Shown here piece by piece: positions 1-12,100 of a stretch of 64,000 bases of DNA. Both the position numbers and the translations under genes were made by a program. The stretch spans positions 1,572,034 to 1,636,033 of the forward strand of contig KL197711.1 of NCBI GenBank assembly GCA_000697665.1, in the 5' to 3' direction. Origin of the DNA: Jaapia argillacea MUCL 33604 (lineage: Eukaryota > Basidiomycota > Agaricomycetes > Jaapiales > Jaapiaceae). Numbering within the stretch: position 1 is the stretch's first letter; each line of letters starts with the position of its first letter. The notes beneath the pieces are model-generated. The model was not told the origin of the DNA, searched no databases, and saw only the letters and a program-made list of their open reading frames with translations.

Positions 1-348
1 CCAGGCTGAGTAATCTGCTTCTCGCACCTCTCTTTTCTATTCAATCACAGTCAGGCTGAGTCAGCTGCTTACTGAACTCATCTGACAAATCATTTGAGTG
101 ACTTGTAGGTAGAATGGAGGGATGTAGCAATGTTTGATTGTCCACAAGAGGAAGAATGAGATAAATGGAACAGAGACAATGATAGTGATGACATTGATTG
201 CATGATGACTTGGCATAATGATGAAATATAGGATTGACCCAAAGGAGTGGAATTGACAATTACAAGATTGGAGGGAAGGGAAAGCAAAATGATGGAAAAC
301 AACAAAAATACGCAACATTCAGACTGTGGACCAGTAGGTCGTCTGACA
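1..348 (-). repeat. Family-B Ty3 LTR, cut by the window edge
   Basis: This is the reverse complement of the first third of the B LTR seen whole at 38875-39862; its outer end (TGTCAGAC in LTR sense) lies at 348. It is a little diverged from the B LTRs. For a minus-strand element the body would lie to the left, outside the window, so it may be a solo LTR or the 5' LTR of a full copy. Confidence 0.85.
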
Positions 349-2988
349 GTGTCTGGTCCACCACTGACCAAGTGCATTTACCCAATGCTAAAGGCCTGAT
401 ACACACCCCTGTTCCAAGGTCAGTCTTACCCACCCATCTCATCACATTGTTTTCAGCTACTACAAGCCATGGTATCACTCAACAAGTTGCTTGATGCACC
501 TTTCCGAGTCACACAAAGAGTATGAAGGCCTTGCAGTGGCACCTCTTTATCCGAGTGGGTAATTTCAAGAATTTCTCTGTTTTGGGTGACTAACTGGTGA
601 TTTGACAGAATCTAGGGTTACTATAGGGGTAGGGTTACCTGTGGGAGGGTAACCACAACCCCAACATAACCCAACACCAGTACCTCACCCCACTTATTTA
701 AAAGTCTCTCCCCTCACAGAGAAATTTTACCCTCCAAATAAGTATGGCTCCCTTGCTGGAGTCCCCCCCATTGTCAATATCAATGACACCTTTTTCTCCC
801 TTTGGCAGTCAGGAACTTTTTGTTTCATGCCACGTCTGTTTCATGCCACTTCTCATGCTGTGAGCTCTCAAATAAGTACATGATTAATCTATGCTATTCA
901 CCATTCTTGAGTGATGTGGTCAGTGTTGCGGGATGGCTGGTGTGAGTGTGATTTTCAAAAGAGTGAGGGATGGTAGGGCTAGTAGTTGGCCAGATTGCCA
1001 ATCCCTGAGCCAGCCAACTCCAAGCCTGTGAGGCACTGCAAGTCAAAAGAACTGGGTGTACATACAAGAGGCTCAATGGCCAAGATGTATGTGAGAGCTG
1101 GCCAATCCTCAGTGATCAGTACAAATTATGCTCAGGCTAGCCCATCCTGTGCTTGCTGAACCTACAGGTTCTTGAGTTCAGTGTGAATTTCACTCCCCAA
1201 TGTTACAGTGAAATTCATTCGACAAAATACTCCCAACAACAGAAACCACTGTGAGCTCATTACACTCCCCAATGTTACACTGAAATGAGACACAGGAAAA
1301 CTAAATGAGGGATTAGCTTGGAGCAACAGAATTTCAGTCAATTCACACACCTTTAACCACTCCTTGTCTTTCTTGATTTCTTGGGAGTCAGCTCCCTCTC
1401 GTCACTTAGCCCACCATCTTTCTTCCTTTGCCACTTCTTGGTTGGAGCCTGTTCTCCATGACATCGTCATCAAATAAAGGAAAACAGTGCTCGTACAGGT
1501 GATATCTGAGGAGAAATTGGGTGAATCTTCTCCAACATTTCTTTGGGTGGCCAAATAACTGTCTTTGAATTTTCAATTTCAGAAGAGTCAACACCAATCA
1601 ACTCATCCCATACAGATGGTGTGTTTTGGGGCTGGGAGATGAGTGCAATAATATCAGGGAGCAAAGCACAGCAAGTTGCCATGGAGGGATGGTGAATTTC
1701 AGACAAATAAACTGTATAATTCCAAGTGATTTCTTGAGGCAATTTCTCGAGGCTGGGCAAGATAGTTTGGCACAAGACAGCAGCAACAGTCAAACAAGGT
1801 GCAGAGCAAGACGTGTCAAGACAAGCCATGTCAAGTCGCGTTGTGGGGAACCCAATCCACCTGATGGCAGAATTGCACCATTATTCCATTTCGACTGTAA
1901 CTCCATCGAATCAAGTATATGACATCCCCTCTCTTCAGATCGAGTCGAACTTGCCAGTTTCATATGGTTTCAGACCCAACATTCCATTCCCTCACTCCTG
2001 ACAACCACGCAGCACTCAGTCCCATCTTAAACGAAACTTGACTTTCAGTAATTCGCTCCCTCATCATTCCAAACTTGGAAATATCCAAATGTCCGCAGGC
2101 GCGCCCAATTCTCCTAACGAGTCGATCGTATTCCAGACAATGTCGGAATTTCCTATCTGCTCCAACTCTGAGATTCCTCCCGAGACCAGATGTCCACCAT
2201 TTCTCCTCCACGTCGCTCAGTATCGGGATTTCTGATATTCTACGATTAGGACTGTATTCGACCCGACGATAAGATTCCGATGAGCCCGATGCAAACGTTC
2301 CTAGGAGTCTGGAACATCAGAGTTCGACTTGAGACTAGTTGTTCACCATCTCGCCTCCACGTCATTCAGTATCAGGAATTCCGACGTTATTAAGTTAGGA
2401 CCGTATTCGACCCGACGATACGACTCCGATGCACCCGATGCGAACGTTCCTAGGGCTCCGAAACATCCGATTCGACTCAGAACTCCTCCTTCACCACCTT
2501 GGACTTATGACCTTGCACGTCTCCAGAACCTTGACAATCTTATCAGGAAGTTCCTTATTTCGATGATCCGAGTCCCCGATACACTGCCACAACACGTTCC
2601 GATGATCTAATACTCCGGGATTTACAAAACACTTACATCACTCTCCACACCCATTGCTTATTGACTTTTCCACCTCATGTCTGTGCTCTTGGACTGAGTC
2701 CTCGAGCAGGAAGATACTCGCTTTAGGTTTCCAAGATTGACTACTGTAGCCCCTGCTCCTCCCGAGGCTTCTGTGCACTTCCCCTTTCGGTCCGATATGT
2801 TTCCACTAGGACTTCACTCACTTCCGAGGATACTCAGTATGTTTTACCTCAGTTACTTGACTTCTGACTTGTCCCCCTCTTTCATTGTGCACTCTCTGAC
2901 TTGAATCACACTCATGTTGTCCCAAATTCACCATTCCCTTTATTCTTTCCTATTCTGTAGCTACCTCATGTACTTAGGTATAAAAACC
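349..2988. other. No recognisable gene; degenerate repeats
   Basis: Open frames here are short and overlap on both strands, and none resembles a protein family I know. A pair of CACTCCCCAATGTTACA-type motifs (near 1191 and 1264) and a degenerate tandem repeat (2185-2475) are the only structure I can support. The stretch just upstream of 2994 ends with the 5-bp target duplication of element A at 2989-2993. Confidence 0.5.
2185..2475. repeat. Degenerate tandem repeat, period about 146 bp
   Basis: Two copies are readable. Each runs from CACCATxTCxCCTCCACGTC through TCAGTATC and TATTCGACCCGACGATA to GCAAACGTTCCTAG or GCGAACGTTCCTAG. A third partial start follows near 2470. The copies are CpG-rich compared with the surroundings. 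Origin unknown. Confidence 0.55.
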
Positions 2989-2993
2989 TGTCC

Positions 2994-3697
2994 TGTTAAG
3001 AATCACACCGCACTACACCTATTTTCATTTTTCTTGTTATCTCAACACTCCTCATGGATATCTGATCCTTCCATATATGGATCATCAAGCACTACAATCA
3101 TACTCCTCCTAAATACAAGGGACAGGTTCATATCCCTTCGACATCCCCTCAAACACATCCTCGTTTCTGCACATCCAGCCTCTAGTACATTATCCTTCAT
3201 CTTCGTCACCCTGACTCCTTGTCACCTCGTCACTCCACCTTCCAGTACAACCCAGGCCATAGACTACGGATCCCTATGTCTCTGACTCACAGACCAGACC
3301 ATCGACTGTGGACTATGGATTACAGACTCCTAACCACAGACCCCTAACAATGGACTCCTATTTCCTCTGACTCATTTTGACTCATACCTACTACTGTCTT
3401 ACTAACTGTCTTACTGATTGTCTTACTCATCGCTACTACGGACTACAGACTGTGCTTCATCCTAGTATATATACTTCCCTGTATTCGCTAGTATTCCCCA
3501 TCTTGTTCACTTTGTCAATATAGATCGTTATCTTTATTCAAATTGTTCTAACTTGATCCCTGTCTGATCATCTGTCTGGAAACCTCTGATAGTCTCTCAT
3601 CCTCTCATCGTTCTACTTCTGGGGCTGTAGCCTAGGTATCATCAGAGAAGTATCCAAGTCTTACATTGTATACTTTGTTGAAGTAACGATCTTAACA
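2994..3697 (+). repeat. 5' LTR of element A
   Basis: It is 704 bp long with TG...CA ends. Compared with 9978-10681 it differs mainly by C/T and A/G changes at CpG-like positions. It holds a TATA box at 3466-3473. A related solo copy lies at 17000-17688. Confidence 0.95.
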
Positions 3698-3709
3698 CTT
3701 GAACAAGAT
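3466..3709 (+). promoter_or_regulatory. Promoter, probable transcript start and self-primer site of A
   Basis: TATATATA at 3466-3473 is followed 34 nt later by ATCTTGTTCA (3500-3509), a plausible RNA 5' end. Two bases after the LTR the internal region carries TGAACAAGAT (3700-3709), the exact 10-nt reverse complement of that putative RNA start. No match to a tRNA 3' end is seen here. This is the arrangement used by Tf1-type elements, where the folded RNA primes its own reverse transcription. The same geometry occurs in element C. Confidence 0.7.
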
Positions 3710-3823
3710 CTACCTTCTATCTATCCTACAGCTTTTATCTAGCCACCTCTACTCAGGTTCACCCAAACCAAGTACAACGACCACAGGACACTATCATCAC
3801 TTTCCCACTTCAAATCACTCGTC

Positions 3824-4414
3824 ATGATATCCAATGAAGCACCCTCGTCTCACACAGCACTCGAACTTGAAATAACAGAAACCCTCATAGGGTTACAACG
3901 ACTCAGGGATCTGACACCACCCATTGTAGAAATCCACCACCCACGACTGCATCTCCATCCAACATTCTACAGTTCAATCCACGACCCCACACCCCCACAG
4001 CCGCTCAATGATCAGGATCTCTTTTCTGAATTCTTGAATCTGGATTTGTGTACTATACCAAATCCAGACAGGCTATATCAACAGGAGCAAGGATCATCTC
4101 CAACACTCCTAGATCCTCAGGTTAGGGTTAAACTCCCTTCGCCTAAAATGGATCAAAGTCAGGTTAGGGTAACCACACCTATCCTAAATTCTACACTGCC
4201 ACCACCAGACACTAGCCTACCCAATGCTAGTACATTGGAAATCGTTGCAGAATCACCATTTGTATCCAGGACCGATATTCTGAATTGGGGGGACAACCCA
4301 ATTTACAATCCAGGGGAACCTTGGTTCCCAAGACCAATTCATCGTCCAGAATCATTGTTACCTCCTCATTCAAACATCTCCACGAATCTCCGACCTCTCA
4401 CAGAAAGAGAATGA
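3824..4414 (+). CDS. Element A gag-region open frame
   Basis: The 196-codon frame is rich in proline, serine and charged residues, lies directly downstream of the primer site, and precedes a stretch with a CCHC-like zinc knuckle signature and then the protease. It is most simply the N-terminal part of the gag region. It has no domain I can name on its own. Fossil element, broken. Confidence 0.5.
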   Translation: MISNEAPSSHTALELEITETLIGLQRLRDLTPPIVEIHHPRLHLHPTFYSSIHDPTPPQPLNDQDLFSEFLNLDLCTIPNPDRLYQQEQGSSPTLLDPQVRVKLPSPKMDQSQVRVTTPILNSTLPPPDTSLPNASTLEIVAESPFVSRTDILNWGDNPIYNPGEPWFPRPIHRPESLLPPHSNISTNLRPLTERE

Positions 4415-4677
4415 CAGTACATCTGATATAATCATGGATGTTTTAGTTGTCAACAATTAGGGCATCTCAGTCATCAATGCCCCCACCAAACCATCGACCA
4501 TAGAACTCAGAATGCTCACATCAGAAGAGAAGCACAACCTTGTTCTAATCTGGATCGCCTTTGATACCTCATCCAACAAATACCAGAGGATGAAATAGGA
4601 GAGGCATATATGGCGATTCAAGAAGAATTCGCCAACTTGGGTTTTTAGATCGTCCTCGGTCGACAGCAGACCAGAGG

Positions 4678-7600
4678 ATGAAGGACAGTCCTTCCTATAA
4701 CAGATTTGCAATCTTGGATAACAATATCCCAGATGAAATATCTGTCTCCACACTCAAGAAGAATGGCATACCATTGTTACGTCTAGAAGTGGAGTTGATA
4801 GGAAGGAACCAAAGAGCTGTAACCAAAGCCCTATTGGATAGTGGGGCCACTGGAAATCTGATTAACACAACCTTGGTGAAAAAGCATCGAATCACCACTC
4901 ACGAACTCGTCACCCCCATTCCCATTCGAAATGTCGACGATACCGAAAACAAAGGGGAAGAAATCAGGAATTATGTGGAACTTGACTTGGAAATCAAGGG
5001 GCCACATAATACATCGCATCAAGAAAGCAATTGGTTTTATGTCACAAATATTGGAGATGACAACATAATTCTAGGAACTGATTGGCTTCATGAACACAAT
5101 CCAGAAGTCGAATGGCAGGACTATAATCTCAAGTTTACTCGTTGCCCAAGTACCTACCAAATCAAAGGGCCAGGCATCGTTCATGCCAAGCCATCAGACC
5201 AACCAGCCACTACACTCCGACAGACAGAAACCCCTATGGAGCATAATACCATGTCCTCCTCTAGTCAAAATAACGATACCACTCGCTTGTCACGACCCTC
5301 TTGGAAATTACTGCCCAAGTATATGTGAGCTCAGGCAAAAGGACGTAGAACCACACTCCCAAAAGAACTTTGGACCATCGACAGTCCACCCAACCCACTG
5401 GATTCTATCGCAGATAGATGGAATCATAATGGAATTCGTGCATTCAGAGTTCTCATTGGAGAACCAGATCCAGAGGAACCATTCCTTACCGAACCTTACA
5501 CCCCCTTGATGGAACAAGGGAAGGAAGCAATACCCGCATGCAAGATCAATGGAGTACAGGTACGAGCTCACAGAAATAAATCAATCGAGTTGGCCAAAAA
5601 GGAGGCCAAGGGGCAGAAAGAGAAAACATTTGAAGAAATGGTACCTCCTGAATATAGGAAATATCGGAAGGTCTTCGAAAAGAAAGCATCAGAACGGTTC
5701 CCCAAAGCAAGACTATGGGACCATGCAATTGAGCTCAAAGAAGACTGGAAACCCAAGAACTGCAAAAACTACTCGTTATCTCCAGCAGAACAAAAAGAGC
5801 TCGATTCCTTCCTAGAGGAACAACTTCACAAAGGATATATCAGACCCTCCAAGTCGCCGATATCATCACCCTTCTTCGTCGATAAGAAGGATGGGAAGCT
5901 TCGCCCCACTCAGGACTACCAATATCTGAACTCGCAAACTGTCAAGAATGACTATCCAATCCCCCTCATCTCTGAATTAATCAATAAACTTAAAGACACC
6001 AAAGTTTATTCAAAACTCGACTTACGATGGGGATATAACAATGTTCGAATCAAGGATGGAGATCAGTGGAAGGCCGCATTCAAGACCAGTTGGGGGTTAT
6101 TCAAACCCATGGTTATGTTCTTCAGACTCACCAATTCACCAGCTACCTTCCAAACCATGATGAACGAACTATTCAAAGACCTCATCAACCGAGGGGTAGT
6201 TGTCGTTTATCTGGATGATATCCTCATCTTCACGAAAACTCTGGAGGAACATCAGAAAATTATGCACAAAGTCATGCATATCCTGGAGGAAAATGACCTA
6301 TTCCTCAAACCGGAGAAATGCACCTTTGAAACATCTAAGATCAAATATCTTGGATTGGTGGTTTCTCACAATCTTGTTGAAATGGATCCAGTCAAAGTCG
6401 CCGGCATTACCGAATGGCCTATACCGCAAACCGTCAAAGAGGTTCAATCTTTTATAGGCTTCTGCAATTTTTATTGACGTTTTATTTGCAACTTCTCCAA
6501 GATAGCATGACTGCTATTCAAACTCATGAAAAAGGATCACTCATGGAATTGGACAGACCAGTGCCAATCAGCTTTTGAAACACTCAAAGTTGCATTCACC
6601 TCATCACCTACTCTCGTCATGCCAGACCCCACGAGGAAATTCCAGATTGAATGCGACACTTCCGACTATGCGACAGGGGCAGTTCTGACACAACTGGAGG
6701 ATGATGGCAAATATCATCCAGTTGCATATATCTCGAAGTCTCTGTCAGATGCAGAGTGAAACTATGATATCTATGACAAGGAGCTACTAGCAGTCATCCG
6801 AGCTCTTGACACATGGCGACACTACTTGGAAGGATGCAGTAAAGAAATCACGATTTACACCAACCACCGAAATTTGGAATATTTCACGACGGCCCAAAAA
6901 CTCAGTCGACGACAAGCTCGATGGGCCCAATTCCTCACCCAGTTCAACTTCCAGCTAGTCCACAAAGCTGGGAAGAAGAATAAATCTGATGGTCTCTCGA
7001 GACGATTCGACCATAAGGAGGGGGTAGAAACCGACAATAAGGATCGAATCCTTTTAGGACCCCAACTTTTCCAATCTTCATCGGTACCTTTTTCGCCTTC
7101 CATCGACGCCAAAGCACTATTCTGCGTATGTCCAACCAGTCGAGGGGTAGCAAATACAGGAGTCCCCTCAGTTATCAAGCAAATCAGGGTGCAAGTCAGA
7201 TCAATTATGCTTTGCACCATCACAGACATCTTGTCCACAACCCCTATGGAAGAAATCACGACCATCTCAGGAGACGATATGCTGCGAAAGAAAATTCAAC
7301 AAAGCACGGAATTTGATGATACGGTCGCAGCTGCATTAAAAGTCATCAAAAATCAAGGACCACAATCGCTTAGCAAAGGACTTGAAGAATGGAACCTAGA
7401 AGACGGATTAATTCTCTTTTGAGGAAAGATCTATGTTCCAAAAAATCACGATCTACGACGCGGAGTGGTCAAATCATGTCACGACCCTCCAATTAGAGGA
7501 CATCCAGGGAGATACAAGACATTGGAGATTGTTCAAAGAGACTACTTGTGGCCAGGAATGTCTGTCTTCGTACGAGATTATGTTGATGGATGTGCCACAT

Positions 7601-8676
7601 GCCAATCAATCAAGCCCAATACATCTCCAACCTCCGAACCGCTCCATCCGACAGAAATTCCTGAACGACCGTTCGGAACAGTCTCTAATGACTTCATCAT
7701 GGGATTACCAGAAGCTGATGGGTACGACGCCATCCACATCTGTGCAGATAAAACCACCAAGACAGTTATTATCACACCATGCGTCAAAACTATTGATGCC
7801 GACGGAACAGCAGAAGTCTGAGGAAACAATGCATTTCGACGCTATGGGTTTCCAGACAAAATTATATCGGATCGAGGACCTCAGTTCACATCAGCAGTCC
7901 TCAAAACATTATTCGATCGATTTGGCATTCGAGCAGCCCTCAGCACTAGTTTTTACCCAGCAACTGACAGAGGGACAGAACAAGTCAATCAGGAATTAGA
8001 GATATTCCTTTGTGCATACTGCAATCAGAATCAGAGCAATTGGCCGTCGCTTTTGCCAATTGCAGAACTCATGCACAATACAAGAGTGCATTCCATGACA
8101 AAAAGAACCCCATTTGAACTCATGCATGGCTTCAAAGCCAAAACCATACCATCACTCTGATCTGCACCAAATGTACCCCAAGCCAATCTACATTTGGAAG
8201 AACTCAAGAAAGCTAGAGAAGAAGCTAATGCTTGCCTACACATTGCAGCAGAAGCTATGAAGGCTCAACATGATAAATATGGGGAGAAGGGACCAGAATT
8301 CAAAGAGGGAGACTTCCTGTGGTTAGAAGGAAAGAATGTCAAAACAGAATACCCTTCAGCCAAACTCTCGCCTAAACAACATGGGCCCTTCGAAATCGAG
8401 AAAATCATCAGTCCAGTCACACTTCGACTCAAGTTACCCAAGAAGTGGCGCATCCATCCAGTATTTCATGCAGGACTCCTCACACCTTATATCGAGACCG
8501 ACGCTCACAGACCCAACTTCAAACGACCACTTCCAGATCTAGTAGAAGGAGAAGAGGAATTTACAGTTGAAGAAATCATTGCATCCAAGTACATGAATCA
8601 GAAGACCAAAAAGAATGTCAAATATTTGGTCAAATGGAAAGGATATCCTGACTCCGACAATACTTGGGAACCTTAG
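4678..8676 (+). pseudogene. Element A pol region with chromodomain
   Basis: Recognisable parts in order: an aspartic protease (LLDSGATGNLI, about 4832-4865); reverse transcriptase ([20 protein letters not shown] near 5840, catalytic YLDDIL near 6210); RNase H (about 6630-6980); integrase zinc region and core (GHPGRYKT near 7500, then NDFIMGLPEADG); and a C-terminal chromodomain (FTVEEIIASKYMNQ to LVKWKGYPDSDNTWEP, about 8560-8676). The chromodomain normally tethers integration to heterochromatin. The region is broken in several places and does not look functional. Element C carries a closely related pol. Confidence 0.9.
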
Positions 8677-8848
8677 GAATTCACAAGAATACGTCGAAGA
8701 ATTCCACAAGAAAAATCCTACTGCACCCAAACCTCTGTCCATCATGATAGCGGCACTCAAGATCCTAGAAGAAACTTGGACTCATCTACAAATTGAATGA
8801 GACTTTATTCTGGCTGCTCAACAATCACACCCCACCAGTCCTGAATTC

Positions 8849-9382
8849 ATGTCACAGAAGCCAGACCCAAAAGTCATAAGAGCTCATCTTGCGAAAGCTG
8901 TCTTCACACACACTATGAAGATGCACCAAGAACAACAGGAGAAAAGAAAATCTGCATTGGCAGAACTCACGGAACTCAAACGACAGTATCGTTTGAATCA
9001 CCCTTCAGGGGCAGTCATCCAGAAAACCCAAGAAAACATCACTTTGGTTGAACCTACTCAACAATATCGTATAGATCATCCTAAAGATCCTCGCATTCAA
9101 GCATGGAGAGTAGCTCAAGGAAAGGCCATTTTGGTCAAAATGCAACAAGAATATTGTTCAAAACATCAAGGATTAAAGATTTCAAGTATTCAAGCGAAAT
9201 CTTCCTCTGTCAAATCATTTCAGTCATCTTCAACAACCACCTCTCGCACAACCAAAGTATCTGCACCCATTCCATCAGTCATCCAGCATCACGTCTCCTC
9301 GCAACCTCCCGACCCCTCGTTCAATGATCCAAACGAACGACTACTGAAGGAAATGTCAAATTATTTGGGATATTCCTATTAA
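8849..9382 (+). CDS. Element A small 3' open frame
   Basis: A 177-codon, Lys/Gln/Ser-rich frame lies between the chromodomain and the 3' repeats. Its N-terminal half contains two related stretches (QYRLNHPSGAVIQ and QYRIDHPKDPRIQ), suggesting an internal duplication, and is probably helical. No known domain is recognised. It occupies the same place as the larger 3' frame of element C but does not obviously match it. Fossil element. Confidence 0.45.
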   Translation: MSQKPDPKVIRAHLAKAVFTHTMKMHQEQQEKRKSALAELTELKRQYRLNHPSGAVIQKTQENITLVEPTQQYRIDHPKDPRIQAWRVAQGKAILVKMQQEYCSKHQGLKISSIQAKSSSVKSFQSSSTTTSRTTKVSAPIPSVIQHHVSSQPPDPSFNDPNERLLKEMSNYLGYSY

Positions 9383-9408
9383 ATCATTCAGTTCCGACCC
9401 TCTGGCAT

Positions 9409-9720
9409 GGGTTCTTCCTCAGTATCCCACCAAAATACTCGTTCCCAACCTCTGGACTACATCTGACTTCACACTCTCGATACTTCGATATCGACTTCTG
9501 ATATCTCGACATCACGAAATGGGTTCTTCCTCAGTATCCCACCAAAATACTCGCTCCCGACCTCTGAATTACATCTGACTTCATGCTCTTGATACTTCAA
9601 TATCGACTTCTGATATCTCGATCTCACAAAATGAGTTCTTCCTTGGTATCTCATCAAAATACTCGATTCCAGTCTCTGATCAGCATCTGGCACTCGAAAT
9701 ACTCGGTTCAAGAAATCGTT
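9409..9720 (+). repeat. 112-bp tandem repeat in the 3' leader of A
   Basis: Three copies start with GGGTTCTTCCTCAGTATC or a close variant at 9409, 9521 and 9633, each followed by CACCAAAATACTCG and GATATCGACTTCTGATATC-like motifs. They lie between the last open frame and the polypurine tract. Confidence 0.8.
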
Positions 9721-9977
9721 TTACAGGTTTTTCTCAATAAAAACCAACCCCTCTAATTATCGACATCCTCGTTTCCTTCAGTCCCTATGTTCAGGATTAC
9801 GCCCACTCTAGTCCCTATGTTTGGGATTACACTTGCTCCAGTTCAATCTACTGGAGTAGATGGTCCATCCTGTGTTCTATACACAGTCATCAAGTTTTAC
9901 TTGTCATTCAGGCCCTTGAAACTTTTGGAGACACCCATAGTGTTTATGGAAAAACACTTACCTTAGAAAGGGGATAG

Positions 9978-10681
9978 TGTTAAGAATCACACCGTGCTAC
10001 ACCTATTTTCATTTTTCTTGTTATCTCGACACTCCTCGTGGATATCTGATCCTTCCATATATGGATCATCAAGCACTACGATCATACTCCTCCTAAATAC
10101 AAGGGACGGGTTCATATCCCTTCGACATCCCTTCAAACACATCCTCGTTTCTGCACATCCAGCCTCTAGTACATTATCCTTCATCTTCGTCACCCTGACT
10201 CCTCATCACCTTGTCACTCCACCTTCCAGTACGACCTGGGCCATAGACTAAGGACCCCTATGTCTCTGACTCACAGACCAGACCATCAACTGTGGACTAT
10301 GGACTACGGACTCCTAACCACAGACCCCTAACAATGGACTCCTATTTCCTCTGACTCATTTTGACTCATACCTACTACTGTCTTACTAACTGTCTTACTG
10401 ATTGTCTTACTCATCGCTACTACAGACTACGGACTGTGCTTCATCCTAGTATATATACTTCCCTGTATTTGCTAGTATTCCCCATCTTGTTCACTTTGTC
10501 AATATAGATCATTATCTTTATTTGCATTGTTCTAACTTGATCCCTGTCTGATCATCTGTCTGGAAACCTCTGATAGTCTCTCATCCTCTCATCGTTCTAC
10601 TTCTGGGGCTGTAGCCTAGGTATCATCAGAGAAGTATCCAAGTCTTACATCGTATACTTCGTTGAAGTAATGATCTTAACA
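9978..10681 (+). repeat. 3' LTR of element A
   Basis: It is 704 bp long, preceded by a polypurine tract ending GGGGATAG, and followed by the TSD copy TGTCC at 10682-10686. Confidence 0.95.
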
Positions 10682-10686
10682 TGTCC

Positions 10687-11401
10687 ATAGCTACTTGAAC
10701 AAAAACAATCTTTTGTGACCTCTCTTGTCCCGAGTCGCTCTCAGATGTTGTTCATCCTTGCACTCTCAATCTAAGATTGTCCTTGTGTTGCTCTCTAGTG
10801 TCCCCTCTAAATCTAACTGTCTTGGGCTTCAGACTTCTTTGTCTTCAGGATTTCCAGTTTTTCTTACTTTTGACTTGTGTTGACATTTCCTGGCCTTCAT
10901 GTTCTATCTCGACACCTTCCTTTCAATTCATTCCAATCTTATTTCGTTCCAATTAGTGTTTTCCTTTTGTCCCTATCCCGATGTATTAGTTCCAGCCCAT
11001 TTCGATTTGATCTCTTTGTTTTCCTATCATTTTCGTTTGCTTTCGTCACACATCTTACAGTTAGTTTAGTCATATTGTATCCTTAGGTTTCCAAGTAGTC
11101 TGACCCAATTCCTGACGTTCCAGACACCCACACAAGTAACTCACTGTAGCGCACCCTCCCTTTGGGATTACTCCTCTGCTATCACTGTGTCGAGTCGAGT
11201 TTCCCCTCGTGTTCTGTTTACTGGACACATCACCTTTGGACCTTACCAAGTCTGTCCTACACATTCCCGCATCCCAAAACACTGACCCCTCCCGTTCTTC
11301 GATTTCCATTGAAGATGAACAACTACCCCTCACTCGGAACTTACACACCCCAAGTACCCCACAGCGTCCATCATAGCTCTCACTAATCTCACACAGTTGC
11401 C
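10687..11401. other. No gene seen
   Basis: This is pyrimidine-rich sequence between element A and the gene starting near 11402. The open frames are short and of low complexity (Ser/Phe/Leu from TC-rich DNA). The region just before 11402 could be a promoter and leader rich in CT stretches, but I see no clear TATA box. Confidence 0.4.
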
Positions 11402-12100
11402 ATGTCTACTACAGAATCTGTCAAGGGACAGCTTGCCCAAGTCCTCCAGGTCTTTTCAGCTGGCAGAGATCTCTTGAAAACCTTTCCTGTCCCTTCTCCA
11501 GAGTCGTCCACCATATGCACTGAACTGTTGACTGTTCTTCAAGAAGTGGCTCAAATCACTGATCTCCACCACTGTCCACTTCAAACAGCACCCCAGAGCA
11601 AGGAAAAAAACCAAAGAAAATGGAAGCTGAGGTGAGTATTGTTCCAAGCTCCCCCTTCACATCCTGACACACATATATGTGCACAGTGCAAGGAAATTGC
11701 ACATGCCCAAGCCCAGAAAACCACTGCAGCCATGGCTGAAGTTTACAGGAATCAACTCCCGCTTGATGATGCTGAGATCTTGGAAATGCTCAATTGCCAA
11801 GACCATTCAGCACTCAAACTCGATTTTCTCAAGACCACATTCTCTTGTCTCCTGCAAGGGACTCCTTGGAAATCTGAACAACTTTGGGTATATACCTCCT
11901 CCATCTCAGCCAACATGGCCTTTGACCACTCCTTCAGCTTGGGGTGCTGAACCTGTGGCTCGTTTGTCAACCTATGCAGTCCAACCACGTTCTCAAGCAA
12001 TTGCTTGCCTGTGACAATATCAATCAACTCACCAATGATATCATTACCTGAGACAACGCAAGAGTTTGCTTTTGCGACACCCACCAGTTTTTGCACCAGT

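Larger units (their letters stand above)
2994..10681 (+). mobile_element. Ty3/gypsy chromovirus, element A (7.7 kb)
   Basis: Two 704-bp LTRs (2994-3697 and 9978-10681) begin TGTTAAG and end CTTAACA. They flank a pol region in the order protease, reverse transcriptase, RNase H, integrase and chromodomain. The 5-bp target duplication TGTCC sits at 2989-2993 and 10682-10686, so the insertion boundaries are exact. A purine tract (TTAGAAAGGGGATAG) abuts the 3' LTR. The chromodomain and the self-priming-type primer site place it in the Tf1/sushi-like chromoviruses. The LTRs differ at roughly 25-30 sites by eye, nearly all transitions, so it is not recent. The copy is broken, with several breaks, and should be treated as a fossil. 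Confidence 0.95.

Noticed and set aside
600-660. TTAGGG-like words (CTAGGGTTACTATAGGGGTAGG) suggesting telomere sequence
   Set aside because: Only two or three irregular copies, no tandem array. Similar isolated words occur at 4123 and 4163 inside element A.
3001-3300. Short frames in the A-type LTRs (also 9994-10251 and 17399-17707)
   Set aside because: They repeat in each LTR copy, lie upstream of or around the promoter, and encode no recognisable protein.
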